Positions 7,321-15,176 of a DNA stretch of 36,573 nt are shown here, piece by piece. The notes beneath the pieces are model-generated. The model saw only the letters and a list, made by a program, of their open reading frames with translations. It was not told the DNA's origin and searched no databases. Within the stretch, counting starts at the first letter, position 1; each line of letters begins with the position of its first letter. A program made the translations under genes and the position numbers. Source of the DNA: Candidatus Methylumidiphilus alinenensis (GTDB taxonomy: Bacteria > Pseudomonadota > Gammaproteobacteria > Methylococcales > Methylococcaceae); assembly GCA_003242955.1 (NCBI GenBank), contig QJPH01000433.1, positions 1 to 36,573 on the forward strand, written 5' to 3'.

Positions 7321-9037
7321 CCAACCCCTAATTGACGTAACCGTTCACTCTCCCCCTGGGAGCGCGGGCGTCCCGCCCGCCAAAATTGCGGCCAAGATGG
7401 CCTCGCTCCCAGGAAAAGGCAGGGGGGTTGAACGGTTACTAATAGACGTACTGAGGGCCGGCTCGGTTGGCTCAGTCAATGCCGAAACCGGGCCACGGCC
7501 CTCGGACATAACCGTTCGTCTCGGTGAAAAGAACGATCTTGCCAGCGCAGTTGCCATGCTGACTGGGCAATTCACCATGACGCTGGCCACCATCGTGGCA
7601 ACGGACGAGACGGCGATGCCGGATGGCGATCTTAAGGTACGTTATGTCTTCGAGCATACTACAGCCGATGCCCCGGACCAGTTTGTGACGCTGGTCGTGT
7701 CCGTCGATGCCACCAGCCCTGAAGTGCCGTCCCTGACGACAGCGGTCCCGGCCGCAAACTGGCATGAGCGCGAGATGCGAGACCTCTTTGGGATTATTCC
7801 CGTCGGGCATCCCGACCCTCGCACATTGGTCTTACATGACGGATGGCCGCAAGGCATCTTCCCGTTCCGCAAGTCTTTTGATGGATCGCAACGCGTTCCC
7901 GTTGAACCCGCCGATGAGTTTCCGCATATGGTTGCCGAAGGCGAAGGAGTTTTTGAAATACCGGTCGGCCCAATCCATGCTGGCATCATCGAACCGGGAC
8001 ACTTCCGCTTCACTTCGTGCGGCGAGACGGTGCTTCTTCTTGACGCACGCCTGTTTTACACGCACCGTGGGTTGGAGAAGCGGATGGAAGGCATTTCTCC
8101 GCTTGATGCATTCTACATCGCCGAGCGTATCTGTGGAGTCTGCTCGGTCGCTCATGGCTTAGGTTACTGCGAAGCCCTTGAACAGATTGCCGGTGTCGAT
8201 GTGCCTAAACGGGCACGGCTAATCAGAAGCATCGCGCTGGAATTGGAAAGGCTCTACAATCACATTGGTGATATTGGCAATATCTGCGCCGGTGCGGCAT
8301 TCCACTATGGCACCGCCAACGGAATGCGATTGAAGGAACGCCTACAGCAGATGAACGAGCGGCTTGCCGGCAATCGTTTCCTTCGCGGCATTGTGATCCC
8401 CGGTGGGGTACGCTTGGAAATTCCGAGCCACCTTCTTGAAGTTATTTCAGTCACCCTACAGGAAGTGCTTGTCGAGTTTGATAGTTTGATGGGGCGCATT
8501 GAAGCCAATCCGTCCGTCGTAGATCGCTTCGACGATACCGGCATCCTGCAAAACCAAGCCGCGCAGGACCTCGCCGTCGCCGGTGTTGCAGCGCGGGCGA
8601 GCGGCGTGAACCGCGATGCCCGTCGCGACCATCCCCATGCGGCGTTTTTAGAGTCTAATCCGCCCAAACTGAACGTAGTGACAGCCATGGCAGGAGACGC
8701 GATGGCCAGGGTGACGGTTCGCGCCCAAGAAGTCAGGGAGTCGATAAGGCTGGTTGGCGAATTTGCCAGACGATTAACGCCGGGACCGTTAAAGGTATGC
8801 ATGAATGAACCGCTGCCGAGTTGGCGCATCGGGATTTCGGCCATCGAGTCGCCACGCGGCGAGGCGGTCCACTGGCTGCGCACCGATGCAGAAGGCCGCG
8901 TTGACCGCTACCATCTCCGCTCGCCTAGCTACCATAACTGGCCCGCAGTGGCACTAGCCGCCGAGACATCTATAGTCCCGGATTTTCCGCTCGTCAACAA
9001 GAGCTTTGAACTGTGCTATTCGTGTACGGATCGCTGA
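7313..9037 (+). CDS. hyfG: Group 4 [NiFe]-hydrogenase large subunit (NuoC-NuoD fusion)
   Basis: A HyfG/HycE-like large subunit of 574 aa from TTG 7313, which has GGAG at 7302-7305; a GTG at 7295 would add six residues. The N-terminal part is NuoC-like (HEREMRDLFGIIP). The C-terminal part is NuoD/hydrogenase-like, with GPIHAGIIEPGHFRF and the nickel-ligand motifs ERICGVCSVAH (C274, C277) and ELCYSCTDR (C568, C571). All four ligand cysteines are kept, although the usual DPC reads ELC. The protein ends at the Arg where E. coli HycE is cut during maturation, so no removable C-terminal tail is encoded. Residues about 10-46 derive from a 103-bp repeat inserted in frame (7337-7439). The gene lies inside the operon and overlaps hyfF. 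Confidence 0.9.
   Translation: MADQPLIDVTVHSPPGSAGVPPAKIAAKMASLPGKGRGVERLLIDVLRAGSVGSVNAETGPRPSDITVRLGEKNDLASAVAMLTGQFTMTLATIVATDETAMPDGDLKVRYVFEHTTADAPDQFVTLVVSVDATSPEVPSLTTAVPAANWHEREMRDLFGIIPVGHPDPRTLVLHDGWPQGIFPFRKSFDGSQRVPVEPADEFPHMVAEGEGVFEIPVGPIHAGIIEPGHFRFTSCGETVLLLDARLFYTHRGLEKRMEGISPLDAFYIAERICGVCSVAHGLGYCEALEQIAGVDVPKRARLIRSIALELERLYNHIGDIGNICAGAAFHYGTANGMRLKERLQQMNERLAGNRFLRGIVIPGGVRLEIPSHLLEVISVTLQEVLVEFDSLMGRIEANPSVVDRFDDTGILQNQAAQDLAVAGVAARASGVNRDARRDHPHAAFLESNPPKLNVVTAMAGDAMARVTVRAQEVRESIRLVGEFARRLTPGPLKVCMNEPLPSWRIGISAIESPRGEAVHWLRTDAEGRVDRYHLRSPSYHNWPAVALAAETSIVPDFPLVNKSFELCYSCTDR
7337..7439. mobile_element. 103-bp MITE inserted in frame in hyfG
   Basis: Perfect 11-bp terminal inverted repeats GTAACCGTTCA (7337-7347) and TGAACGGTTAC (7429-7439). 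Flanks are TAATTGAC (7329-7336) and TAATAGAC (7440-7447), an 8-bp direct repeat with one mismatch. Insert plus duplication is 111 bp, exactly 37 codons, without a stop. The interior pairs CTGGGAGCG...CGCTCCCAG and matches the copies at 19365 and 31129. Confidence 0.88.
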
Positions 9038-9038
9038 C

Positions 9039-9848
9039 ATGTTGAGAATACTTTTTAACGCTTTGCGCACCGGTGTGGTCACGACCAACTATCCCGCAGT
9101 GCCGAATGTACCGCCTGAACGTTTTCGTGGGCAACCTCTATTTAGCTCAAGCAATGGCTTGCCTCCGCCCGAAGTCTGTCCGACGGCTGCTTTATCGGAA
9201 CATCTTGATGCCAAGGGTCGCCGCCACCTAGCCCTAGACCTTGCACGTTGTGTCTTCTGTGGTCGCTGCACCGAAGATCAATGGGCCGGCGCGGTTGCCG
9301 CAGGAAGGGACTTCGAACTCGCGGCGCGTCACCGTGCAGACCTGCGGATTGAAATTGCTGATGACGGCACTGCCTTCCCAGCGGCGGGGCTGGCTGCAAA
9401 CTCGGAAGCCGAAGCTGCCCGTGCCTCTGCCGAGATTCACCGGGTGTTGGGCCGTTCGCTGCATCTTCGCCATCTCGACGCTGGCTCCTGTAACGCCTGT
9501 GACTGGGAACTCACCGCCTTGTTGAACCCGGTGTACGATGTCCGTCGCCTCGGCATTGATTTTGTTGCTTCCCCGCGCCATGCGGACGGGGTTGTGATCA
9601 CTGGCCCGATCACGCGTAACCTTGAAACTGCCGTCCGTCGCACCATCGACGCCGTCCCCGCCCCGCGTATCGTGATCGCCGTGGGGGCTTGTGCAACAGG
9701 TGGCATTTTTGGGGAGGGCTACGCCAACCTTGGCGGTGTCGATCAAGTGCATCCAGTCGATGTCTATATCCCCGGTTGCCCTCCACGCCCGGAGGCTATC
9801 ATCTATGGCATCCTTGTCGCAATGGGGCGGCTGGAATCCCGAATTTAA
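9039..9848 (+). CDS. hyfI: Fusion of a one-cluster ferredoxin domain and NuoB-like hydrogenase small subunit
   Basis: A 269-aa protein starting at ATG 9039, two nucleotides after the hyfG stop. The C-terminal half (from about residue 140) is the HyfI/HycG/NuoB-like small subunit, with proximal-cluster ligands in DAGSCNACDWE, AVGACATGG and YIPGCPPRPEA. The N-terminal 100 residues resemble HyfH/NuoI ferredoxins but are reduced: only C47 (in CPTAA) and C71, C74, C77 (CVFCGRC) remain. In two-cluster ferredoxins those four positions ligate a single [4Fe-4S] cluster, so one cluster may persist. Together with hyfG it forms the catalytic arm. It is the last gene of the operon; no separate hyfH is present. 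Confidence 0.85.
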   Translation: MLRILFNALRTGVVTTNYPAVPNVPPERFRGQPLFSSSNGLPPPEVCPTAALSEHLDAKGRRHLALDLARCVFCGRCTEDQWAGAVAAGRDFELAARHRADLRIEIADDGTAFPAAGLAANSEAEAARASAEIHRVLGRSLHLRHLDAGSCNACDWELTALLNPVYDVRRLGIDFVASPRHADGVVITGPITRNLETAVRRTIDAVPAPRIVIAVGACATGGIFGEGYANLGGVDQVHPVDVYIPGCPPRPEAIIYGILVAMGRLESRI

Positions 9849-10121
9849 GGCTGAAATAGCTGATTTTATGCGCGTTGGAATAGAGGTCTGCGGTGGTAAA
9901 GCTACACAAAACTCCCTCCATCATCGGGGGAGGGTTGGGGTGGGGGCAAATCAAATGAAGCTTACCTTCTGCAGACCGCTATAGGTAGCAATTACCACTA
10001 GGCGTAAACCGTAGGACAAGGATGCGCCGAATGTATCCAGCGTCCAAGCTACTTGGGGCTTGTCGAAGGGGATGGCAAGCTTCAGTTTACGGCGGGCCTG
10101 TAGATTCCGTATTGATCTTAA

Positions 10122-10218
10122 CGTTGCGCCGTTGCGTGAGATAAAAAATCTTAGCCCAATTAAATGACATGTCGTATTGCGAGAAAGGTAAAAGAAGGTC
10201 TCACGCAACGGCGCAACG
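10122..10218. repeat. Element with 20-bp perfect terminal inverted repeats
   Basis: CGTTGCGCCGTTGCGTGAGA (10122-10141) is the exact reverse complement of the sequence at 10199-10218. The inner right half (AAAAGAAGGTCTCACGCAA) recurs in a diverged one-ended copy at about 34725-34800. Confidence 0.75.
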
Positions 10219-10270
10219 ACGCAACGTAAAAGCGCACCTGATTAGAAGTTGTTTCAGCTAAACCCAAAAC

Positions 10271-10315
10271 GCCGTCATTCCGGCATGGATCGCCGGAATC
10301 CAGATTGCAGGGATG
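10271..10315. repeat. REP-like hairpin
   Basis: ATTCCGGC (10277-10284) pairs with GCCGGAAT (10292-10299). The surrounding GCCGTCATTCCGGCATGGAT is the same core found inside the elements at 10663 and 19453. Confidence 0.6.
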
Positions 10316-10330
10316 TGCTACCATGCCAGA

Positions 10331-10423
10331 ATGGAAAAACAACCTTGCGTATATCTTCCTGCCAGTCACCGCCTTGGAACGCTTTATATTGGTGTAACCT
10401 CCAATCTGATAAAGCGCATCTAA
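10331..10423 (+). pseudogene. GIY-YIG endonuclease remnant, truncated after 30 codons
   Basis: From ATG 10331 the frame reads MEKQPCVYLPASHRLGTLYIGVTSNLIKRI and then stops. This matches the first strand and helix of small GIY-YIG nucleases, which read roughly VYILASxRNGTLYIGVTxDLxxR. The usual protein is about 90-100 aa, so two thirds are missing; the following sequence shows no continuation in any frame. A REP-like hairpin lies just upstream. Too short to be functional. A longer open frame over the same bases in another phase is a shadow. Confidence 0.65.
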
Positions 10424-10662
10424 ACCGAATTGTGGAAGCACTGAGGCAAAAAGAACGTGAGTCAAATCATATTCAATTAAATCCTGGGCCTAAATTGCTT
10501 TTTTCAGAAATGCCCATCGTCACGGCAGCGGAAGCGGTTCGGCGAGTCGGAGTTAGTCGCAGAGGGTAAGCTGTTATGCACCAATATGAATTTTATGCAC
10601 CAATGCTGGACATAGATGAAAGCTTCTCTATCGCATCAGAAGCTACCCTGCACCTCGCTGCA

Positions 10663-10794
10663 ATTAAGTTAAGAAAAAGCTCGTCGTTCCGGCAGGGATC
10701 GCCGGATCCTAGGCTCCATGGATGGCATAGATTGTTGGCATCCCTGCAATCTGGATTCCGGCGGTCCATGCCGGAATGACGGCTTAACTTAATG
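10663..10794. repeat. MITE-like repeat, ATTAAGTTAAG ends, type-2 core
   Basis: Left end ATTAAGTTAAG at 10663-10673, right end CTTAACTTAATG at 10783-10794. The core is the CGTCGTTCCGGCAGGGATCG type, ending TCCATGCCGGAATGACGGC. It is close in length and sequence to 19453-19585. Confidence 0.8.
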
Positions 10795-10926
10795 GCATTG
10801 ACCCCGCACCTAGGGACACGAGGGTATAATTAAATATTGCACTCTGAACTGGTTAAGTCTTAAAATTGGCTTACTTATTGCTTCATTCCTTGGAGCGCAT
10901 TTTGCTTATACACAGGAAATCACTTA

Positions 10927-11622
10927 ATGGGAAAAATACATTTTATCGGCGGCGAAAAGGGCGGTGTCGGCAAATCACTGGTGAGCAGGCTAGTCGCGCA
11001 ATATTTAATCGACCATGAGCGTCCATTTGTCGGTTTCGATACCGACAAATCTCACGGTTCATTGCTGCGGTTTTATACTGGCTTTGCCTCGCCAGTCATC
11101 GTTGATAGCTATGAAAGCCTTGACCGGGTGGTGGAAGCCTCAGTCGAAAACCCTGAGAGTCTGGTTCTTGTCGATCTCGCTGCCCAAACCCATCAATTCT
11201 TAGCAAAATGGATTGAGGATTCTGATTTGTTCGGGCTTTCAGAAGCGCTTGGAACTGAACTGGTTTATTGGCATGTCATGGATTCGGGCCAGGATTCTGT
11301 AGATTTGTTGCGCAACTTGCTTAATCAGTTCGGCGGTAAGTTCAAATTGGTGGTAGTCTTGAACGAAATCCGCAGCGACAAATTCAATTTGCTTGCAAAT
11401 TCGGGCGAACGGGCTAGGGCAGAGGGTTTTGGCGCACAGTTCATATCCATCGGTCGGCTTCAGGAGTCTGCCATGCAAAAAATTGACGGGCAAGGGACCA
11501 GTTTTTGGGCTGCGTTGAACCCGGTGGAGAAATCTGCAAACGGTCTTGGATTGTTAGAGCGCCAACGGGTCAAATGCTGGCTAAAAAAAGCTTATGATGA
11601 GATTGAACGGATTGCGGTTTAA
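10927..11622 (+). CDS. ParA/MinD-like P-loop ATPase
   Basis: A 231-aa ATPase of the ParA/MinD/CobQ superfamily. The deviant Walker A motif EKGGVGKS is at residues 10-17, followed by an SRLVAQYLID helix and FDTDKSHGSLLRF, which resembles Walker A'. LVLVDLAAQTHQF is the likely Walker B strand. ATG 10927 is preceded by CAGGAAA. No ParB partner or centromere-like repeat is seen next to it, so plasmid or chromosome partition is unsupported. Similar orphan ATPases occur with mobile-element genes. A 149-bp repeat separates it from the transglutaminase genes, so a shared operon is unlikely. Confidence 0.8.
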   Translation: MGKIHFIGGEKGGVGKSLVSRLVAQYLIDHERPFVGFDTDKSHGSLLRFYTGFASPVIVDSYESLDRVVEASVENPESLVLVDLAAQTHQFLAKWIEDSDLFGLSEALGTELVYWHVMDSGQDSVDLLRNLLNQFGGKFKLVVVLNEIRSDKFNLLANSGERARAEGFGAQFISIGRLQESAMQKIDGQGTSFWAALNPVEKSANGLGLLERQRVKCWLKKAYDEIERIAV

Positions 11623-11639
11623 AAAAGTAAACTTATTAC

Positions 11640-11788
11640 TGATGTTGCGCACCGTACCATTGAATTTTAGCATTGTAGCCCTGATGGAGCCGCTTGCGGC
11701 GTAATCCGGGGGAACGTTGACAACTCAACCCGGATTGCGCCGCAAGCGGCTCCATCCGGGCTACGGCCTTCGCGTTTGCGTAACATCA
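11640..11788. repeat. MITE-like repeat with TGATGTTRCGCA ends, copy 1
   Basis: Left end TGATGTTGCGCA (11640-11651) and right end TGCGTAACATCA (11777-11788) are inverted with one mismatch. The interior contains GGAGCCGCTTGCGGCG and its complement. The second copy, 148 bp, is at 21354-21501. Confidence 0.8.
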
Positions 11789-11822
11789 GCTAATCAGAAA
11801 AAGTAATGGAGCATCAAAGTAC

Positions 11823-14800
11823 ATGGCAATACATGTTGGCATAGACCATATAACGACCTACCGTTTTGATCGCGACGTCATGTTGTCGCCACACTTGATC
11901 CGCCTGAGACCTGCTCCCCATTCGCGTACCCCGATACACGAATATCGGCTAGACATTAGCCCTGCCGATCACCGCATTTACTGGCAGCAAGACCCCTTTG
12001 GCAACTGGGTTGCGCGGGTCGTGCTTCCAAAGCCCGTGCGTACACTGAAAGTCGGCGTTCATCTGATTGCCGAAATGACGGTCATCAACCCGTTCGATTT
12101 TTTTGTCGAAAAGTACGCCGAGCAATATCCGTTTCAATATGACGCTCTGCTTCGGCAGGAGCTTGAACCCTACTTCGAAATCACTGAGAAAGGCCCGTTG
12201 CTGACAGCTTGGCTTGCCAAGGTATCACATAAGAAGTGTCGTATTGTCGATTTTCTGGTACAACAAAACAGCCGTTTGAATGGCGATATCAATTACACCA
12301 TCAGGCTGGACCCAGGCATACAGACTTGCGAAGAAACGCTTGAGAAGTCTCTTGGCTCGTGTCGGGACACTGGCTGGCTATTAGTGCAGATACTCAGGTC
12401 TTTGGGGTTGGCTGCCCGCTTCGTGTCTGGTTATCTGGTGCAACTAACGGCGGACCAGAAGGCGCTGGATGGGCCTTCCGGGCCAGAGGAAGACTTTACC
12501 GACTTGCATGCCTGGGCCGAAGTGTACATCCCCGGTGCCGGTTGGGTCGGCCTAGATCCCACCTCGGGGCTGTTTGCAGGCGAGGGCCATATTCCCCTGT
12601 CTTGTACACCCGACCCGGTCAGTGCCGCTCCGATCACAGGCTTTACCGACAAATGCGAGGTTGAGTTCGAATACAGCAATGTGGTGCGGCGAGTGTTGGA
12701 AGACCCCCGCGTCACCAAGCCCTATACGGAAGAACAATGGAAGGATATCCAAGTCTTAGGGCAGGCCATGGATGCTGAAATAGAAGCGCTGGACATACGC
12801 CTTACCATGGGAGGTGAACCCACTTTTGTATCCATAGATGACATGGAGAGCCCCCAATGGAACACTGATGCCTTGGGCGGACATAAACGCGAGCGGGCCG
12901 GTGAGTTGGTAAAGCGGCTCAAATCGAAATTCGCGCCGGGTGCATTACTCCACTACGGTCAAGGCAAATGGTATCCGGGCGAGCCTTTGCCTCGTTGGGC
13001 TTTGGGATGTTACTGGCGGACTGACGGAGAACCGCTGTGGAAAAACGACGAGTTAATAGCCGATGAGCAAAAGGATTACGGCATCAATCACGAACAGGCT
13101 TGCCGATTTGCTGAAAGTTTGGCTACCCGGTTGGGCATTGGGCCTAGGTTTCTGGTTGCGGGTTTTGAGGACTGGATTTATTATCTCTGGCAGGAGGCTA
13201 ACCAGCCCGTCAATCTCGATTTGGACAAAACTGCCGATGCCGCAATAAAGCGTGATGGCTTGGGCTTAGTGCTTTCACGGGGGTTAGACAAGCCTACAGG
13301 ATATGCCCTTCCGCTAGGATGGGACTGGGTGAAAGGCGGATGGCGGTCCGGGGCTTGGACCTTTAGCCGGGAACAGATGTACCTGATGCCGGGTGGCTCG
13401 CCCATGGGGTTGCGCTTGCCTATCTCGCAACTGCCTTGGGCGCAGGCGGTTGAGCAGGAAGTTGTCGAATATTTGACACCACCAACTCCGCTTTTGCCGC
13501 TTGTCCCAACTACGGGAACTGCCGAGCCTCGGTCAAGGCTTTCGACATTGGCTGTTGACGACAAGCCAGAGGCTATCCGCAAACGCTACCAGTATTGGAC
13601 CGGTGTTCCTCATACCGCGCTTTGCTTGGAACCCCGCAATGGAAGGCTGTACGTCTTCATGCCACCGATCAATGAGCTTTGGCGCTATGCTTTACTGCTC
13701 CAAGCCATCGAACAAACTGCTGAAGAACTTGATATTCCGGTTTTGATTGAAGGTTATGAACCACCAAACGCACCGGGATTGCGGGTTTTAAAAGTGACAC
13801 CGGACCCAGGCGTAATCGAAGTAAACATCCATCCAGCCTCCACTTGGAACGAACTCGAAGCCAGCACAGTTGAACTCTACGAGGAAGCGCGTCTGTCCCG
13901 GTTGGGTGCTGAAAAGTTCATGCTCGACGGACGCCACACCGGAACTGGCGGCGGTAATCATGTCACCTTGGGCGCGGCAGAGCCTCAGGACAGTCCTTTT
14001 TTGCGTAGGCCCGACCTGCTGCGCTCACTGGTTACATATTGGCAACATCACCCTTCCTTGTCCTATCTTTTTTCGGGCCTTTTTATCGGCCCAACTTCGC
14101 AGGCACCTAGAATTGACGAACAAGGCAGCAGGATTCTGGATGAACTGGAAGTCAGCCTAAACGAAATAGACCGGACGAATTCGCCATGGGTGGTTGATCG
14201 TGCCTTGCGCAATTTTTTGGTTGATCTTACGGGCAACACCCACCGCGCTGAATTTTCCATTGACAAGCTTAATTCGCAGGATTCTGCATCGGGCAGGCAA
14301 GGCTTGCTGGAGTTTCGCGGATTTGAGATGCCCCCCCACGCACACATGAGCTTGGCTCAGATACTATTGCTGCGAGCACTCGTTGTGCGTTTCTGGAAGC
14401 AGCCCTACCGACAACCATTGGCTCGCTGGGAGACGGCCAAGCATGACCGTTTCATGCTACCCCATTATATCTGGTCCGATTTTTCGGGTGTCATCGCGGA
14501 TATTAACGAAGCGGGTTATCCGGTAAGTTTGGATTGGTATGCACCCTTCCATGAATTTCGCTTTCCAGTGTTTGGACGGGTCAACTATGCAGGGGTGGCG
14601 TTGGAACTGCGCATGGCGCTGGAGCCATGGCTGGTGCTTGGAGAGGAAACCGTGGCCCATCGGCAAGCACGGGTGGTTGATTCGGCATTGGAAAGGCTGC
14701 AAGTCACCGTCAGTGGGTTTGACAAAGAACGTTTTCTTTTGACATGCAATGGTCGCAGGCTGCCGCTCCAGCCTATAAGCGCTGATGGTGACTATGTGGC

Positions 14801-15176
14801 CGGGGTGCGTTACAAGGCTTGGAAGGCCGTGTTTGGACTGCATCCGACCGTGGAGGTCCATGCTCCCTTGGTGTTCGATTTGTTCGACCGCCGCCTGGGC
14901 AAGTCCGTTGGCGGGTGTGTTTATCACGTTGCCCATCCCGGTGGGCTTGCCTATGAGACCTTCCCGATTAATGCCTACGAGGCTGAAACGCGGCGGGTTT
15001 CGCGCTTTTGGGACTGGGGGCACACGGCCGGCACCGCCCCGCTGCCTGCTTGGGCAGAATCGCTTAAAGCTTACCAACCCACACAGGACCGGAGCGCACT
15101 GCGGGAACCCCCGCCGGAGCGGGACAATCCGGCTTATCCCTATACGCTAGACTTACGCTGGCTGCCACTGCCATGA
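11823..15176 (+). CDS. Transglutaminase-like protease fused to DUF2126 (putative amidoligase), active-type copy
   Basis: A 1117-aa cytoplasmic protein without a signal peptide. Residues 1-90 match the bacterial transglutaminase N-terminal domain (YRFDRDVMLSPHLIRLRPAP). The transglutaminase-like core follows with a full triad: C180 in GSCRDTGWLL, H229 in DLHAWAEVY and D245 in GLDPTSG. The rest is DUF2126, with TMGGEPTFVS, HTGTGGGNHVTLG and EFRGFEMPPHAHM; Pfam describes this domain as a putative amidoligase. Such proteins are predicted to make or cleave peptide-type amide bonds; the substrate is unknown. The usual partners (DUF403 alpha-E protein and circularly permuted ATP-grasp) are not in the window. 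The stop overlaps the start of the next gene (ATGA at 15173-15176). Confidence 0.9.
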   Translation: MAIHVGIDHITTYRFDRDVMLSPHLIRLRPAPHSRTPIHEYRLDISPADHRIYWQQDPFGNWVARVVLPKPVRTLKVGVHLIAEMTVINPFDFFVEKYAEQYPFQYDALLRQELEPYFEITEKGPLLTAWLAKVSHKKCRIVDFLVQQNSRLNGDINYTIRLDPGIQTCEETLEKSLGSCRDTGWLLVQILRSLGLAARFVSGYLVQLTADQKALDGPSGPEEDFTDLHAWAEVYIPGAGWVGLDPTSGLFAGEGHIPLSCTPDPVSAAPITGFTDKCEVEFEYSNVVRRVLEDPRVTKPYTEEQWKDIQVLGQAMDAEIEALDIRLTMGGEPTFVSIDDMESPQWNTDALGGHKRERAGELVKRLKSKFAPGALLHYGQGKWYPGEPLPRWALGCYWRTDGEPLWKNDELIADEQKDYGINHEQACRFAESLATRLGIGPRFLVAGFEDWIYYLWQEANQPVNLDLDKTADAAIKRDGLGLVLSRGLDKPTGYALPLGWDWVKGGWRSGAWTFSREQMYLMPGGSPMGLRLPISQLPWAQAVEQEVVEYLTPPTPLLPLVPTTGTAEPRSRLSTLAVDDKPEAIRKRYQYWTGVPHTALCLEPRNGRLYVFMPPINELWRYALLLQAIEQTAEELDIPVLIEGYEPPNAPGLRVLKVTPDPGVIEVNIHPASTWNELEASTVELYEEARLSRLGAEKFMLDGRHTGTGGGNHVTLGAAEPQDSPFLRRPDLLRSLVTYWQHHPSLSYLFSGLFIGPTSQAPRIDEQGSRILDELEVSLNEIDRTNSPWVVDRALRNFLVDLTGNTHRAEFSIDKLNSQDSASGRQGLLEFRGFEMPPHAHMSLAQILLLRALVVRFWKQPYRQPLARWETAKHDRFMLPHYIWSDFSGVIADINEAGYPVSLDWYAPFHEFRFPVFGRVNYAGVALELRMALEPWLVLGEETVAHRQARVVDSALERLQVTVSGFDKERFLLTCNGRRLPLQPISADGDYVAGVRYKAWKAVFGLHPTVEVHAPLVFDLFDRRLGKSVGGCVYHVAHPGGLAYETFPINAYEAETRRVSRFWDWGHTAGTAPLPAWAESLKAYQPTQDRSALREPPPERDNPAYPYTLDLRWLPLP

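Larger units (their letters stand above)
9849..10926. other. Repeat-rich intergenic stretch with gene remnants
   Basis: About 1.1 kb without an intact gene. It contains a 20-bp inverted-repeat element (10122-10218), a REP-like hairpin (10271-10315), a GIY-YIG remnant (10331-10423) and a MITE (10663-10794). On the minus strand, 9951-10120 keeps an open frame ending ...FGASLSYGLRLVVIATYSG, possibly the 3' end of a gene whose start was replaced by the 10122 element; its family is unknown. Open frames of 106 and 67 codons on the plus strand run across the repeats and are not believed. Confidence 0.55.

Noticed and set aside
10249-10569. 106-codon plus-strand frame
   Set aside because: It begins in a REP-like hairpin and overlaps the GIY-YIG remnant in a different phase. 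The end (VTAAEAVRRVGVSR) looks faintly like a helix-turn-helix but is too little to call.
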